From Ignavibacteria bacterium UBA2373 (GTDB lineage: Bacteria; Bacteroidota; Ignavibacteria; Kapaibacteriales; UBA961), in NCBI GenBank assembly GCA_002344005.1, contig DDTD01000098.1, positions 1-64,000 of the forward strand: DNA of 64,000 nt, written 5' to 3'. Position 1 is the stretch's first letter. Every line of letters begins with the position of its first letter. The position numbers and the translations under genes were made by a program. The notes beneath the pieces are model-generated. The model did not search any database. It was given only the letters and a program-made list of their open reading frames with translations, and was not told where the DNA came from. This document shows, piece by piece, positions 55,167 to 63,509 of the stretch.

Positions 55167-56599
55167 GCAATGCACACATTCTTGGCTTCGGTGAAGAAGC
55201 GCAATGCCTCATTGCCACCTTCTCTGCCGACGCCCGATTGTTTCACACCACCGAATGGAGTGCGCAAATCGCGGTTTAACCAACAATTCACCCACACTAT
55301 ACCGGATTCCATCTGCGCAGCCACTCGATGAGCTTTCCGAACATTCTCTGTCCAGATAACCGAAGCCAAACCATATTTCGTACTATTTGCCATTGCAATC
55401 ACTTCTTCCTCACTGTCAAAAGGAATAAGCGTCACCACAGGACCAAATATTTCCTCTTGATTGGTGCGGCATGATGCGGACAAACCTTCTATCACCGTCG
55501 GCTCAATAAACCATCCTTGCTCACATCGCCCTTCCACTATCACGCCTTTGCCGCCGCATACTACATTGCCGCCTTCTTCTTTCGCCAATTCTATATACGA
55601 AAGTACCTTATCATAATGTACTTTGGCAACGATTGCTCCTTGGCGGGTTTTCGGTTCTAAAGGATCGCCCACAGTAAATTTCTTCACTTCATCAAGAAAA
55701 CGCTCTTTGAACCGGTCATAGATTGAACGCTCCACAAAAAGACGTGACCCACACAAACAAATCTCACCTTGATTAGTAAATGCAGCCCTTGCCGATTGCA
55801 CCGCCGCCTCTTCAAGCGCACAATCTGCAAACACAATATTGGGGTTTTTACCGCCAAGCTCCAACGATAATTTCTTGAATTGCGGGGCTGCTTCGCGGGC
55901 TATCGTTGCTCCCGTTGCCGTACCGCCCGTAAATGAAATTGCCTTCACCAATGGATGGGACACAATAGCTGCGCCCACTTTATTACCCAAACCATGAACT
56001 ATATTCAACACACCCGCTGGTAAGCCGGCTTCATTGCATATATCACCCAACATAGATGCTGTCATCGGTGTTAACTCACTCGGTTTGGCAACAACACAAT
56101 TTCCTGCTGCTATCGCCGGAGCTATTTTCCAACTAAACAAATACAATGGTAAATTCCAAGGAGAAATACAACCCACAATGCCAATCGGGGAACGAAGAGT
56201 ATAATTAATTGATGTGTTTTGGGAATGGGATGCCCCCGAAAAATGAACTATCTCCGTAGCAAAAAAACGGAAATTATGCACCGCGCGGGCAATATCCATA
56301 TTCTTCGACAACCACAGCGGTTTACCTTGGTCAATCGTTTCTGCCAAAGCAAACTCCTCTGCCTTTTTTTCAATGCCATCCGCTATACGCAACATAATAG
56401 CACAACGCTCCTCAACACTTGTTTGTGCCCATTGAACGCTTACCTGCTTCGCCGACTCCACAGCCAATGCCACATCACGCTCATCGCTATCTGCCACCAA
56501 AGAATATACTTTACCCGTTGCCGGCTCATAATTATCTAACCATGTCCCACCTTGCGCCGGAACATACTCACCGCCAATAAAATTCAATATCTGCTTCAT
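55160..56599 (-). CDS. 2-aminomuconic semialdehyde dehydrogenase-like ALDH
   Basis: A 479-residue NAD-dependent aldehyde dehydrogenase. Catalytic Cys281 (NQGEICLCGSR), Glu247 (LELGGKNPN) and Asn149 (SPWNLPL) are present. The C-terminal WVNCWLNRDLRTPFGG is typical of the ALDH8A1/hydroxymuconic semialdehyde group. With an ACMSD gene 4 kb away, aminomuconic semialdehyde is the likely substrate, as in tryptophan or nitrobenzoate breakdown; hydroxymuconic semialdehyde cannot be excluded. A -7 motif lies 41 bases upstream. Confidence 0.85.
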   Translation of the reverse strand: MKQILNFIGGEYVPAQGGTWLDNYEPATGKVYSLVADSDERDVALAVESAKQVSVQWAQTSVEERCAIMLRIADGIEKKAEEFALAETIDQGKPLWLSKNMDIARAVHNFRFFATEIVHFSGASHSQNTSINYTLRSPIGIVGCISPWNLPLYLFSWKIAPAIAAGNCVVAKPSELTPMTASMLGDICNEAGLPAGVLNIVHGLGNKVGAAIVSHPLVKAISFTGGTATGATIAREAAPQFKKLSLELGGKNPNIVFADCALEEAAVQSARAAFTNQGEICLCGSRLFVERSIYDRFKERFLDEVKKFTVGDPLEPKTRQGAIVAKVHYDKVLSYIELAKEEGGNVVCGGKGVIVEGRCEQGWFIEPTVIEGLSASCRTNQEEIFGPVVTLIPFDSEEEVIAMANSTKYGLASVIWTENVRKAHRVAAQMESGIVWVNCWLNRDLRTPFGGVKQSGVGREGGNEALRFFTEAKNVCIAY

Positions 56600-56640
56600 A
56601 AATCACTCCTTTTACATTCTCAATATCTACTTGTCGTCGG

Positions 56641-56648
56641 CAAAACTA
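56641..56648 (-). promoter_or_regulatory. TAnnTTTG -7 motif of aldehyde dehydrogenase gene
   Basis: Minus-strand TAGTTTTG, 41 bases before the ATG at 56599. Confidence 0.4.
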
Positions 56649-56705
56649 TGGCAATTCTCTCTAATATCTTTCACTCCATCGCTCATACCATACACTTTCT
56701 TACCG

Positions 56706-56713
56706 TAGTTTTG
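56706..56713 (+). promoter_or_regulatory. TAnnTTTG -7 motif of kbl
   Basis: TAGTTTTG, 37 bases before the ATG at 56751; divergent partner of the dehydrogenase promoter. Confidence 0.45.
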
Positions 56714-56750
56714 CACTTGTTTTTATTCACTCATCAAAGGCACATAACAC

Positions 56751-57950
56751 ATGTACGGAGCAATGCAACAATTCCTTGCACAAGAGCTGCAATCCATCAC
56801 AGATAATGGTCTATACAAAAAAGAACGCATCATCACTTCCCCACAAGGAGCCGAAATCACGGTGGAAGGAAGCCAACAAACCCTTCTCAATTTCTGCGCT
56901 AATAATTACTTAGGGCTTTCATCACATCCCAAAGTCATCGAAGCAGCAAAACAAACCCTCGATTCACATGGCTATGGGATGTCAAGCGTCCGATTTATTT
57001 GCGGCACACAAGACATTCACAAAAAGCTCGAACACACCATAGCTAACTTCTGTGGAACTGACGACACCATACTCTATGCCGCATGCTTCGATGCAAATGG
57101 CGGAGTCTTTGAACCATTGCTCAATGAACTCGACGCCATCATCTCCGACGAGCTTAACCATGCATCCATCATTGACGGCATTCGATTATGCAAAGCAAAA
57201 CGCTATCGTTACAAATCGTGCAATCTTGAAGACCTCGAAACACAATTGCAACAAGCCGATGCCGACGGAGCAAGATTCAAACTCATAGCTACCGACGCAG
57301 TATTCTCTATGGACGGAACCATAGCACCGCTCGACAAAATTTGCGACCTTGCCGACAAATACCAAGCTCTGGTCATGGTGGACGAATGTCATTCCATGGG
57401 ATTCATGGGCAAACACGGCAAAGGAGTCATCGAACATTGCAATGTCATTGGAAGAGTGGACATCATCACCGGAACTCTCGGCAAAGCACTTGGCGGTGGC
57501 ATTGGCGGATTCACCACAGGAAGAAAAGAAATCATCGAATTGCTGCGCCAACGCTCAAGACCCTATCTCTTCAGCAACTCACTCCCCCCCTCCGTTGTCG
57601 GTGCATCGCAAGCAATCTTTGAAATACTCGAAGAAACAACAGAACTACGCGACACACTCGAAGAAAACACGCTCTATTTCCGCCAACAAATGACAAAACT
57701 CGGCTTCGACATCAAACCCGGCGTCCATCCCATAACACCCATCATGCTCTACGATGCCGTCTTAGCACAACAATTCGCCGAACAATTGCTCCACGAAGGC
57801 ATCTATGTCATCGGATTCTTTTATCCCGTCGTCGCAAAAGGACAAGCACGCATCAGAGTGCAAATCTCAGCAGCACACACCAAAGACCATATAGACAAAG
57901 CTCTCGCAGCTTTTGAAAAAATTGGCAAAAAACTCGGTGTCATTCAATAA
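56751..57950 (+). CDS. kbl: Glycine C-acetyltransferase (2-amino-3-ketobutyrate CoA ligase)
   Basis: A 399-residue PLP enzyme of the alpha-oxoamine synthase family that converts 2-amino-3-oxobutyrate and CoA to glycine and acetyl-CoA in threonine breakdown. Lys245 in GTLGKALGGG is the PLP Schiff-base residue. NFCANNYLGL near the N terminus and DECHSMGFMGKHGKG in the middle are family marks. Serine palmitoyltransferase or AONS relatives share the fold, but the pattern is closest to Kbl. Its usual partner tdh is not in the window. Confidence 0.9.
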   Translation: MYGAMQQFLAQELQSITDNGLYKKERIITSPQGAEITVEGSQQTLLNFCANNYLGLSSHPKVIEAAKQTLDSHGYGMSSVRFICGTQDIHKKLEHTIANFCGTDDTILYAACFDANGGVFEPLLNELDAIISDELNHASIIDGIRLCKAKRYRYKSCNLEDLETQLQQADADGARFKLIATDAVFSMDGTIAPLDKICDLADKYQALVMVDECHSMGFMGKHGKGVIEHCNVIGRVDIITGTLGKALGGGIGGFTTGRKEIIELLRQRSRPYLFSNSLPPSVVGASQAIFEILEETTELRDTLEENTLYFRQQMTKLGFDIKPGVHPITPIMLYDAVLAQQFAEQLLHEGIYVIGFFYPVVAKGQARIRVQISAAHTKDHIDKALAAFEKIGKKLGVIQ

Positions 57951-57954
57951 AAAC

Positions 57955-57983
57955 AAAAAAGGGCAGCTCTTGCGAACTGCCCT
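57955..57983. terminator. Terminator between kbl and TPR gene
   Basis: A 7-base stem (AGGGCAG / CTGCCCT) at 57960-57966 and 57977-57983. The T-rich side faces the minus strand, so it best suits the TPR gene, and it may also end kbl. Confidence 0.75.
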
Positions 57984-58012
57984 AAATTTTATCCTTAACA
58001 TTATGAAAATTA

Positions 58013-59032
58013 TTATCTGCACGCTTCCTTAATTAACGCCGCTGCTTCTTTATGACCTAACTCCTTTGCTTTTTGTAAATCTGCACAAGCTAATGTTTCT
58101 TTCCCATCTTGTCCATATAGCAGTGCTCGATTAAAGTATGCCTTGGAATCTTGCGGATTAAGTTCGATTGCTTTGCTATAATCCGCAATGGCACCATTGC
58201 TATCTCTTAAATCTTTTTTTACTATACCACGATTATAATATGCCTTGGCATATTGAGGATTAAATTCTATCGCTTTTGTCCAATCTGCAATGGCTCCATT
58301 TTTATCACCTAAACTATATTTAGCAACACCACGATTAAAATATGAGTCCGCAAACTGAGGATTAAATTCTATGGCTTTCGTATAATCGGCTATCGCGGCA
58401 TTTTTGTCGCCCAAATCATCTTTAGCTACACCACGATTATAATATGCAATGGCATCTCGAGGATTAAGTTCTATTGCTTTAGTATAATCGAAAATTGCGC
58501 CTTCTTTATCGCCTAAATCATCTTTAGCTACACCACGATTATAATATGCCTTAGTATCTTGAGGATTAAGTTCTATCGCCTTCGTATAATCTGCAATTGC
58601 ACCCTTCTTATTTCCTAAAGCTGATTTAGCATTGCCACGATTATAATATGCCTCAGCATATTGAGGATTAAGTTCTATCGCCTTTGTCCAATCTGCAATA
58701 GCTCCATATTTATCACCTAAAGCGGATTTAGCAAGACCACGATTAGAATATGCCTCAGCAAGTTGTGGATTAAGCTCAATCGCCTTCGTATAATCAGTTA
58801 TGGCGCCATTTTTATCATCTAAATCTGATTTAGCAGTCCCACGATTATTATATGCAGCAGCATATTGAGGATTAAGTTCTATCGCTTTGCTAAAATCGTC
58901 AAGGGCTTCTTTAAGCAAACCTTTCTGGACTTTTGCAAGACCTGCTGTAAAATAACTTTCGGCGGTTTGGGCTGTGGCGCTCATCACCGCGGCAATACAC
59001 ACGACAAAAAAAACGATTACTCTCTTTTTCAT
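58013..59032 (-). CDS. Secreted TPR-repeat protein, copy 1
   Basis: A 339-residue exported protein with a signal peptide (MKKRVIVFFVVCIAAVMSATAQ). About eight tandem TPR units of 34 residues follow, each with the pattern AIxDYTKAIELNPQ-xAxAYYNRGxAK. It is likely a periplasmic scaffold for protein interactions. Its neighbour at 59097-60020 is a paralogue with the same signal peptide style, C-terminal cap (ETLACADLQKAxELGHKEA) and leader sequence, so the pair arose by tandem duplication. Confidence 0.88.
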   Translation of the reverse strand: MKKRVIVFFVVCIAAVMSATAQTAESYFTAGLAKVQKGLLKEALDDFSKAIELNPQYAAAYNNRGTAKSDLDDKNGAITDYTKAIELNPQLAEAYSNRGLAKSALGDKYGAIADWTKAIELNPQYAEAYYNRGNAKSALGNKKGAIADYTKAIELNPQDTKAYYNRGVAKDDLGDKEGAIFDYTKAIELNPRDAIAYYNRGVAKDDLGDKNAAIADYTKAIEFNPQFADSYFNRGVAKYSLGDKNGAIADWTKAIEFNPQYAKAYYNRGIVKKDLRDSNGAIADYSKAIELNPQDSKAYFNRALLYGQDGKETLACADLQKAKELGHKEAAALIKEACR

Positions 59033-59068
59033 GAGGGCTTTTTGATTAATGGGTATTTAATATTTCTT

Positions 59069-59076
59069 CAAAAATA
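59069..59076 (-). promoter_or_regulatory. TAnnTTTG -7 motif of TPR gene, copy 1
   Basis: Minus-strand TATTTTTG, 36 bases before the ATG at 59032. The same distance is kept in copy 2. Confidence 0.45.
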
Positions 59077-59096
59077 TGAAATCTGTGATTCAATCA

Positions 59097-60020
59097 CTAT
59101 TTCTTGCAGTTTTCTTCTATCATTACTTCCGCTTCTTTATGACCTAATTCACTTGCTTTTTGCAAATCAGCACAAGCTAATGTTTCCTTCCCTTCTTGTC
59201 CATATACGATAGCTCGATTATAATATGCCTCCGCGAATTGAGGATTAAATTCTATTGCCTTTGTAAAATCGAAAATGGCTCCTTTAGTATCACCTAATCT
59301 CGATTTAGCATATCCACGATTTAAATATGACGATGCATCTTGGGGATTAAGTTCTATCGCTTTTGTGTAATCTGCAATGGCACCTTCTTTATCGCCTAAA
59401 TTATTTTTAGCATATCCACGATTAGTATATGCCTCGGCAAATTGAGGATTAAGTTCTATCGCTTTAGTATAATCAGCAATAGCAGCATAGTTATCTCCTA
59501 AAGAGAACTTAGCAACACCACGATGAGTATATACATCGGCAAGTTGAGGATTAAGTTCTATTGCTTTTGTATAATCAGCAATGGCTCCTTTAGTATCACC
59601 TAATTCTGATTTAACAATTCCACGAACAGCATATACATCGGCACTTTGAGGATTAAGTTCTATTACTTTCGTAAAATCGTCTATTGCACTGTATTTATCT
59701 CCTAAAGAGAACTTAGCAAGACCACGATTAGTATATGCCTCGGCTAGTTGAGGATTAAGTTCTATTGCTTTGTTACAATCGGTAATAGCTCCATAGTTAT
59801 CACCTAAAACATTCTTAGCATTGCCACGATTAGTATATGATGCCACGGCAGATTTAGGGTTAAGTTCTATTACTTTGGTAAAATCGGCAAGGGCTTCTTT
59901 ATATAATCCTTTCTCGGCTTTTTCAAGACCTGCTGCAAAATAACTTTCGGCGGTTTGGGCTGTGGAGGTCATCACCGCGGCAATGAACACGACAAAAAAA
60001 ACGATTACTATCTTCTTCAT
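59097..60020 (-). CDS. Secreted TPR-repeat protein, copy 2
   Basis: A 307-residue paralogue of the preceding protein with signal peptide (MKKIVIVFFVVFIAAVM) and seven to eight TPR units. The ATG at 60020 is used because upstream codons lie in the duplicated leader and a repeat element. The C-terminal cap ends in ENCKK. It and its paralogue each have an equivalent promoter motif and leader. Confidence 0.88.
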   Translation of the reverse strand: MKKIVIVFFVVFIAAVMTSTAQTAESYFAAGLEKAEKGLYKEALADFTKVIELNPKSAVASYTNRGNAKNVLGDNYGAITDCNKAIELNPQLAEAYTNRGLAKFSLGDKYSAIDDFTKVIELNPQSADVYAVRGIVKSELGDTKGAIADYTKAIELNPQLADVYTHRGVAKFSLGDNYAAIADYTKAIELNPQFAEAYTNRGYAKNNLGDKEGAIADYTKAIELNPQDASSYLNRGYAKSRLGDTKGAIFDFTKAIEFNPQFAEAYYNRAIVYGQEGKETLACADLQKASELGHKEAEVMIEENCKK

Positions 60021-60072
60021 AAAGACTTTTTGATTAATGGATACATAATATTTCTTCAAAAATAAGGAATCT
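60021..60072. repeat. Duplicated leader of TPR genes
   Basis: Bases 60021-60072 resemble 59033-59084 (CTTTTTGATTAATGG and TATTTCTTCAAAAATA shared). The duplication thus included the promoter region. Confidence 0.75.
60057..60064 (-). promoter_or_regulatory. TAnnTTTG -7 motif of TPR gene, copy 2
   Basis: Minus-strand TATTTTTG, 36 bases before the ATG at 60020. Confidence 0.45.
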
Positions 60073-60132
60073 GCCGTATTGCTGTTGGGATTTACCATCA
60101 CGGCAGAGCTGTCAATGATTATGCGAAAAGGC

Positions 60133-60177
60133 GTCCACCCCGTCAGAATGCGTCTGCCACCACTCAAGAGCTGACAT
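60133..60177. repeat. Degenerate intergenic repeat at edge of R-M remnant
   Basis: GTCCACCCCGTCAGAATGCG and following bases resemble module B of the repeats near 46803 and 48663. It ends where the methyltransferase remnant begins. Confidence 0.6.
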
Positions 60178-60666
60178 TACCCGAAGAATTTTGAGGATAC
60201 CTTTGCACCGATAGATATATTGGACTATATTTATGCAGTGTTACATTGTCTTACATACAGAGAGTTCTTGAAAATTGATTTTCCGAGAGTGCCATATCCG
60301 AAAGACAAAGCCACATTTGCGAAATTGGTAAAACTTGGCGGTCAAATCAGAGAAATCCATTTATTGGAAAGTGCTGTAGTAGAAAATTATATAACGCAAT
60401 ATCCGATAGACGGTAATAATATGGTGGGGAAAGTGAAATATCACGATGGCAAAGTATATATAAATGAAAGCCAATATTTTGACAATGTTCCGCTTATTGC
60501 TTGGGAATTTTATATAGGCGGCTATCAACCTGCGCAAAAATGGCTAAAAGACCGGAAAGACCGCACACTTGATTTTGACGATATTCTCCATTATCAAAAA
60601 ATTATAGTTGCTTTGTCAGAAACCGACCGTTTGATGAAAGAAATAGACCGTATAGAGATAGAGTGA
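60178..60666 (+). pseudogene. C-terminal remnant of a restriction-modification DNA methyltransferase
   Basis: The frame encodes the specificity-domain end of a type IIG/ISP restriction-modification enzyme: FAPIDILDYIYAVLH, then FLKIDFPRVPYPKD, IHLLESAVVENYI, WEFYIGGYQPAQKWLKDRKD and IIVALSETDRLMKEID. The reading frame continues upstream of the TTG at 60220 without a start and meets a stop at 60172, so the methyltransferase and nuclease domains are gone. A few codons also seem missing after TYR (family members have about four extra residues). It is a decayed fragment beside a repeat element. Confidence 0.82.
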
Positions 60667-60738
60667 TGCACAGCCACCCTTCCCCATCGCTGACGGCGAA
60701 AAAAGCGTGGCTATCCCCTCACTTTGGCATGAAGTGTT

Positions 60739-60746
60739 TAATTTTG
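60739..60746 (+). promoter_or_regulatory. TAnnTTTG -7 motif of ACMSD gene
   Basis: TAATTTTG, 23 bases before the ATG at 60770. Confidence 0.45.
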
Positions 60747-60769
60747 CAAAGATATTCAAGGAGACGACA

Positions 60770-61852
60770 ATGCTGAAAATAGATGTTCATGCGCATATCT
60801 TACCCCAAACATGGGATTCGCTCAAAGATAAATATGGCTATGGCGGTTTTATCCAATTGCATCATCATCAGAAAGGGCGTGCGAAGATGATGCGCGATGA
60901 TGGGACTTTTTTCCGTGAAATCGAGGAAAATTGCTGGAATCCGACGGCAATATTGCATGATATGGATGCCCATAATGTGGATGTGATGGTGCTTTGTACC
61001 GTGCCCGTTTTGTTCAAATATTGGGCAAAGCCGGAACATACACTCGATTGGCATATCTTTTTGAATAATCATTTGGCGGAGGTGCAAAACTCCCATCCGC
61101 AACGCTTGGTGGGTTTGGGCACTATCCCCATGCAAGACACAGATTTGGCAATCAAGGAATTGGAACGCTGCGTGAAGGATTGCGGTTTCCCCGGCATTCA
61201 AATCGGCTCTAATATCAATGGCAAAAATCTTGACCATCCCGACTTTTCCCCCATTTATCAGGCAGCGCAAGACCTCGGCGCATGTATTATGGTGCATCCT
61301 TGGGAAATGGCGGGAGCCAATCGTATGAAACCCTATTTTATGGAATGGCTTGTGGGTATGCCCGCAGAGACCACTTTGTCCATTTGCTCGATGATATTTG
61401 GCGGCGTATTCGATCGCTTTCCTCGTTTGCGTGTATTATTTGCTCATGCGGGAGGTTCTTTTCCGTTTACTGTCGGACGCATCTCACATGGCTGGCATGC
61501 TCGCCCCGATTTGTGCGATATCCATCGCATCAATGATCCGCGCAGCTATGTGGACAAATTTTGGGTTGATGGCATCACCCATGATGATGATGCTTTGCGC
61601 TTTTTGTTGCAAGTAATGCCCTCACATAAAATTGCCTATGGCACGGATTATCCTTTCCCTCTCGGCGATTTGGAGCATGGTAAGTTCATCGAACAAATGA
61701 GCGATTTGGATATTCTCACCAAAGAAGACCTTTTCCATCGCAGCGCACTGGGTTTTTTGGGATTGCCGGAACAACGCTTTCAACGTCGAAAAGCACAATC
61801 AGAGCAAGAAATTATTGCTGCACAGATTATGAGAACCTCGTCATTGAATTAA
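60770..61852 (+). CDS. Aminocarboxymuconate-semialdehyde decarboxylase
   Basis: A 360-residue amidohydrolase-fold decarboxylase that turns 2-amino-3-carboxymuconate 6-semialdehyde into 2-aminomuconate 6-semialdehyde. The zinc ligands are His7 and His9 (DVHAHI), His176 (MVHPW) and Asp293 (GTDYPFP); His226 (AHAGG) and Arg49 match the catalytic pair known from Pseudomonas ACMSD. A strong ribosome-binding sequence (AAGGAG) precedes the ATG at 60770. The dehydrogenase at 55160 takes the next step in this branch. The C-terminal 25 residues are an extra polar tail. Confidence 0.92.
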   Translation: MLKIDVHAHILPQTWDSLKDKYGYGGFIQLHHHQKGRAKMMRDDGTFFREIEENCWNPTAILHDMDAHNVDVMVLCTVPVLFKYWAKPEHTLDWHIFLNNHLAEVQNSHPQRLVGLGTIPMQDTDLAIKELERCVKDCGFPGIQIGSNINGKNLDHPDFSPIYQAAQDLGACIMVHPWEMAGANRMKPYFMEWLVGMPAETTLSICSMIFGGVFDRFPRLRVLFAHAGGSFPFTVGRISHGWHARPDLCDIHRINDPRSYVDKFWVDGITHDDDALRFLLQVMPSHKIAYGTDYPFPLGDLEHGKFIEQMSDLDILTKEDLFHRSALGFLGLPEQRFQRRKAQSEQEIIAAQIMRTSSLN

Positions 61853-61910
61853 TCGAATAATTCTTAATACGCTTTTTTACTATTTACCCATTCCTTCGAG
61901 ATGGTAGTGC

Positions 61911-62582
61911 ATGAATGATTTTGCCGATAATGAAAAAGAACTGATACTCTATTTGCAAAAAGGCGAATCAGCAGCATTGGAATATATTTATGACCATTAT
62001 AGTGCTGCCCTTTATGGCATCATTGTAAAAATTCTCAAAGGAAATAAAATTATTTCCGAAGATGTACTGCAAGAAACATTCATAAAAATTTGGACAAATA
62101 GAATCAAATACGATAGCTCAAAAGCTACGCTGTTTACGTGGATGCTGAATATTGCAAGAAATACTGCCATAGATACATTACGAAGTTCGGATTTTAATAG
62201 TCATTCAGTGAACCGTGTTTCCATAGATTCCGTACATATTGATGAGGAATTACATTCACCATCACCACAGTATGCTGAGGATATTATTCTAAAAGAGATA
62301 TTGAATCAATTACCGCCGGAGCAAATACAAATCATAGAACTTATGTATTATCAAGGATATACACAGACAGAAATAGCGACGCAGTATTCTATTCCGCTTG
62401 GCACGGTAAAATCACGTGCTCGATTGGCAATTGAAACTCTAAGGAAAATACTTATCCATGACAGTAACATACTTTCCGGAACGTCTCCGCAATCATTTGC
62501 AGCGAAACAAACTCTCACTGCAATTATTGCAGTATTAACATCAGAAATAGTTGATATACCCACCTTGCAATCCACTCTTTAA
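61911..62582 (+). CDS. ECF sigma factor, SigK-like
   Basis: A 223-residue extracytoplasmic-function sigma factor. Region 2 lies at about 20-90 (ALEYIYDHYSAALYGI, then VLQETFIKIW), and region 4 at about 125-175 (PPEQIQIIELMYYQGYTQTE, then GTVKSRARLAIETLRK). The C-terminal 35 residues are longer than typical. The anti-sigma gene starts 54 bases after its stop, as expected for a regulator pair. Confidence 0.9.
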   Translation: MNDFADNEKELILYLQKGESAALEYIYDHYSAALYGIIVKILKGNKIISEDVLQETFIKIWTNRIKYDSSKATLFTWMLNIARNTAIDTLRSSDFNSHSVNRVSIDSVHIDEELHSPSPQYAEDIILKEILNQLPPEQIQIIELMYYQGYTQTEIATQYSIPLGTVKSRARLAIETLRKILIHDSNILSGTSPQSFAAKQTLTAIIAVLTSEIVDIPTLQSTL

Positions 62583-62636
62583 ACAATAGTGGTATGCAAA
62601 GGTGTTCTCTTTCATAGAAAACATAATGACATAACT

Positions 62637-63443
62637 ATGAATAGTACAATACATCCGGAAAATGAAGAACATAATCTCGAAGATGCTGCTGTCTATGCGC
62701 TTGGCGGAGCAGACATTGGCACGGAACAAGAGCAAATAAAAAAACATATCTCAGATGCCGAAGCTGTACTCGAAGCATTAGCGTCTGCACATGCTGTCAA
62801 TCCTTCTCCATCATTAAGACCCCGATTACTTAATAAAATAATCGGCGGGAAACATTCATTTTCACAGATAATAACATTACAATCAAAAATAAAAAAATAT
62901 CAACGTTACTCTATTGCCGCAAGTGTCATGTTCGCAATAACCGCTTCCGCAACACTCTATTACAAACAGTTGCATGATAATTCTAATGCAGCATTACACC
63001 TTGTCAAAGAAGAATTAGAAAAAACGAAAGAATCGAGCTATGTGCTTGCAACAAAAGCCGATGTTTTAGACCAACGCATCCAATTAGTCACAAATCCTGA
63101 TATTGTGGAAATATCTATGAAATCACCGAAGACAGTGATAAGCCAACCATTACTTCGTACGTCAGTCTATTGGGATACAAAAGAAAATGCAGTGTTTTTG
63201 GAAGTCCAATCATTACCGGAAAACAATGATTCTACGGATTATCAACTGTGGGCAATTTCAGAAGGCAAGCCAAAAGATTTGGGGGTATTTCATTTCAAAA
63301 AATCACCATTTATTTTCAAAATGAAAAATACCGATTCGGCAGATGCTTTTGCAATTACACTTGAAGAAAAAGGCGGAAAACCTTCGCCAACATTAGAAAA
63401 TTTAACGGTACTCGGTACAGTATCATCACAAAATGGTGAATAA
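62637..63443 (+). CDS. RskA-like anti-sigma factor
   Basis: A 268-residue single-pass membrane protein. Residues 1-85 form a cytoplasmic sigma-binding segment without a zinc-binding HxxxCxxC motif. One membrane helix lies at about 93-113, and a periplasmic RskA-type domain follows, with YQLWAISEGKPKDLGVF and FAITLEEKGGKPSPT. It should hold the sigma factor encoded upstream until an envelope signal releases it. ATG at 62637 chosen; the longer frame begins inside the leader. Confidence 0.88.
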   Translation: MNSTIHPENEEHNLEDAAVYALGGADIGTEQEQIKKHISDAEAVLEALASAHAVNPSPSLRPRLLNKIIGGKHSFSQIITLQSKIKKYQRYSIAASVMFAITASATLYYKQLHDNSNAALHLVKEELEKTKESSYVLATKADVLDQRIQLVTNPDIVEISMKSPKTVISQPLLRTSVYWDTKENAVFLEVQSLPENNDSTDYQLWAISEGKPKDLGVFHFKKSPFIFKMKNTDSADAFAITLEEKGGKPSPTLENLTVLGTVSSQNGE

Positions 63444-63446
63444 TCA

Positions 63447-63483
63447 TAAAAAAAAAGCCCTTGTTACAATGTTCCAAGGGCTT
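63447..63483. terminator. Bidirectional terminator between anti-sigma and hemoglobin genes
   Basis: A perfect 9-base stem (AAGCCCTTG / CAAGGGCTT) at 63455-63463 and 63475-63483, with an A run before it that becomes a T run for the minus-strand gene. Confidence 0.85.
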
Positions 63484-63509
63484 CACATTTACCTATTGAT
63501 CTATCAAAT

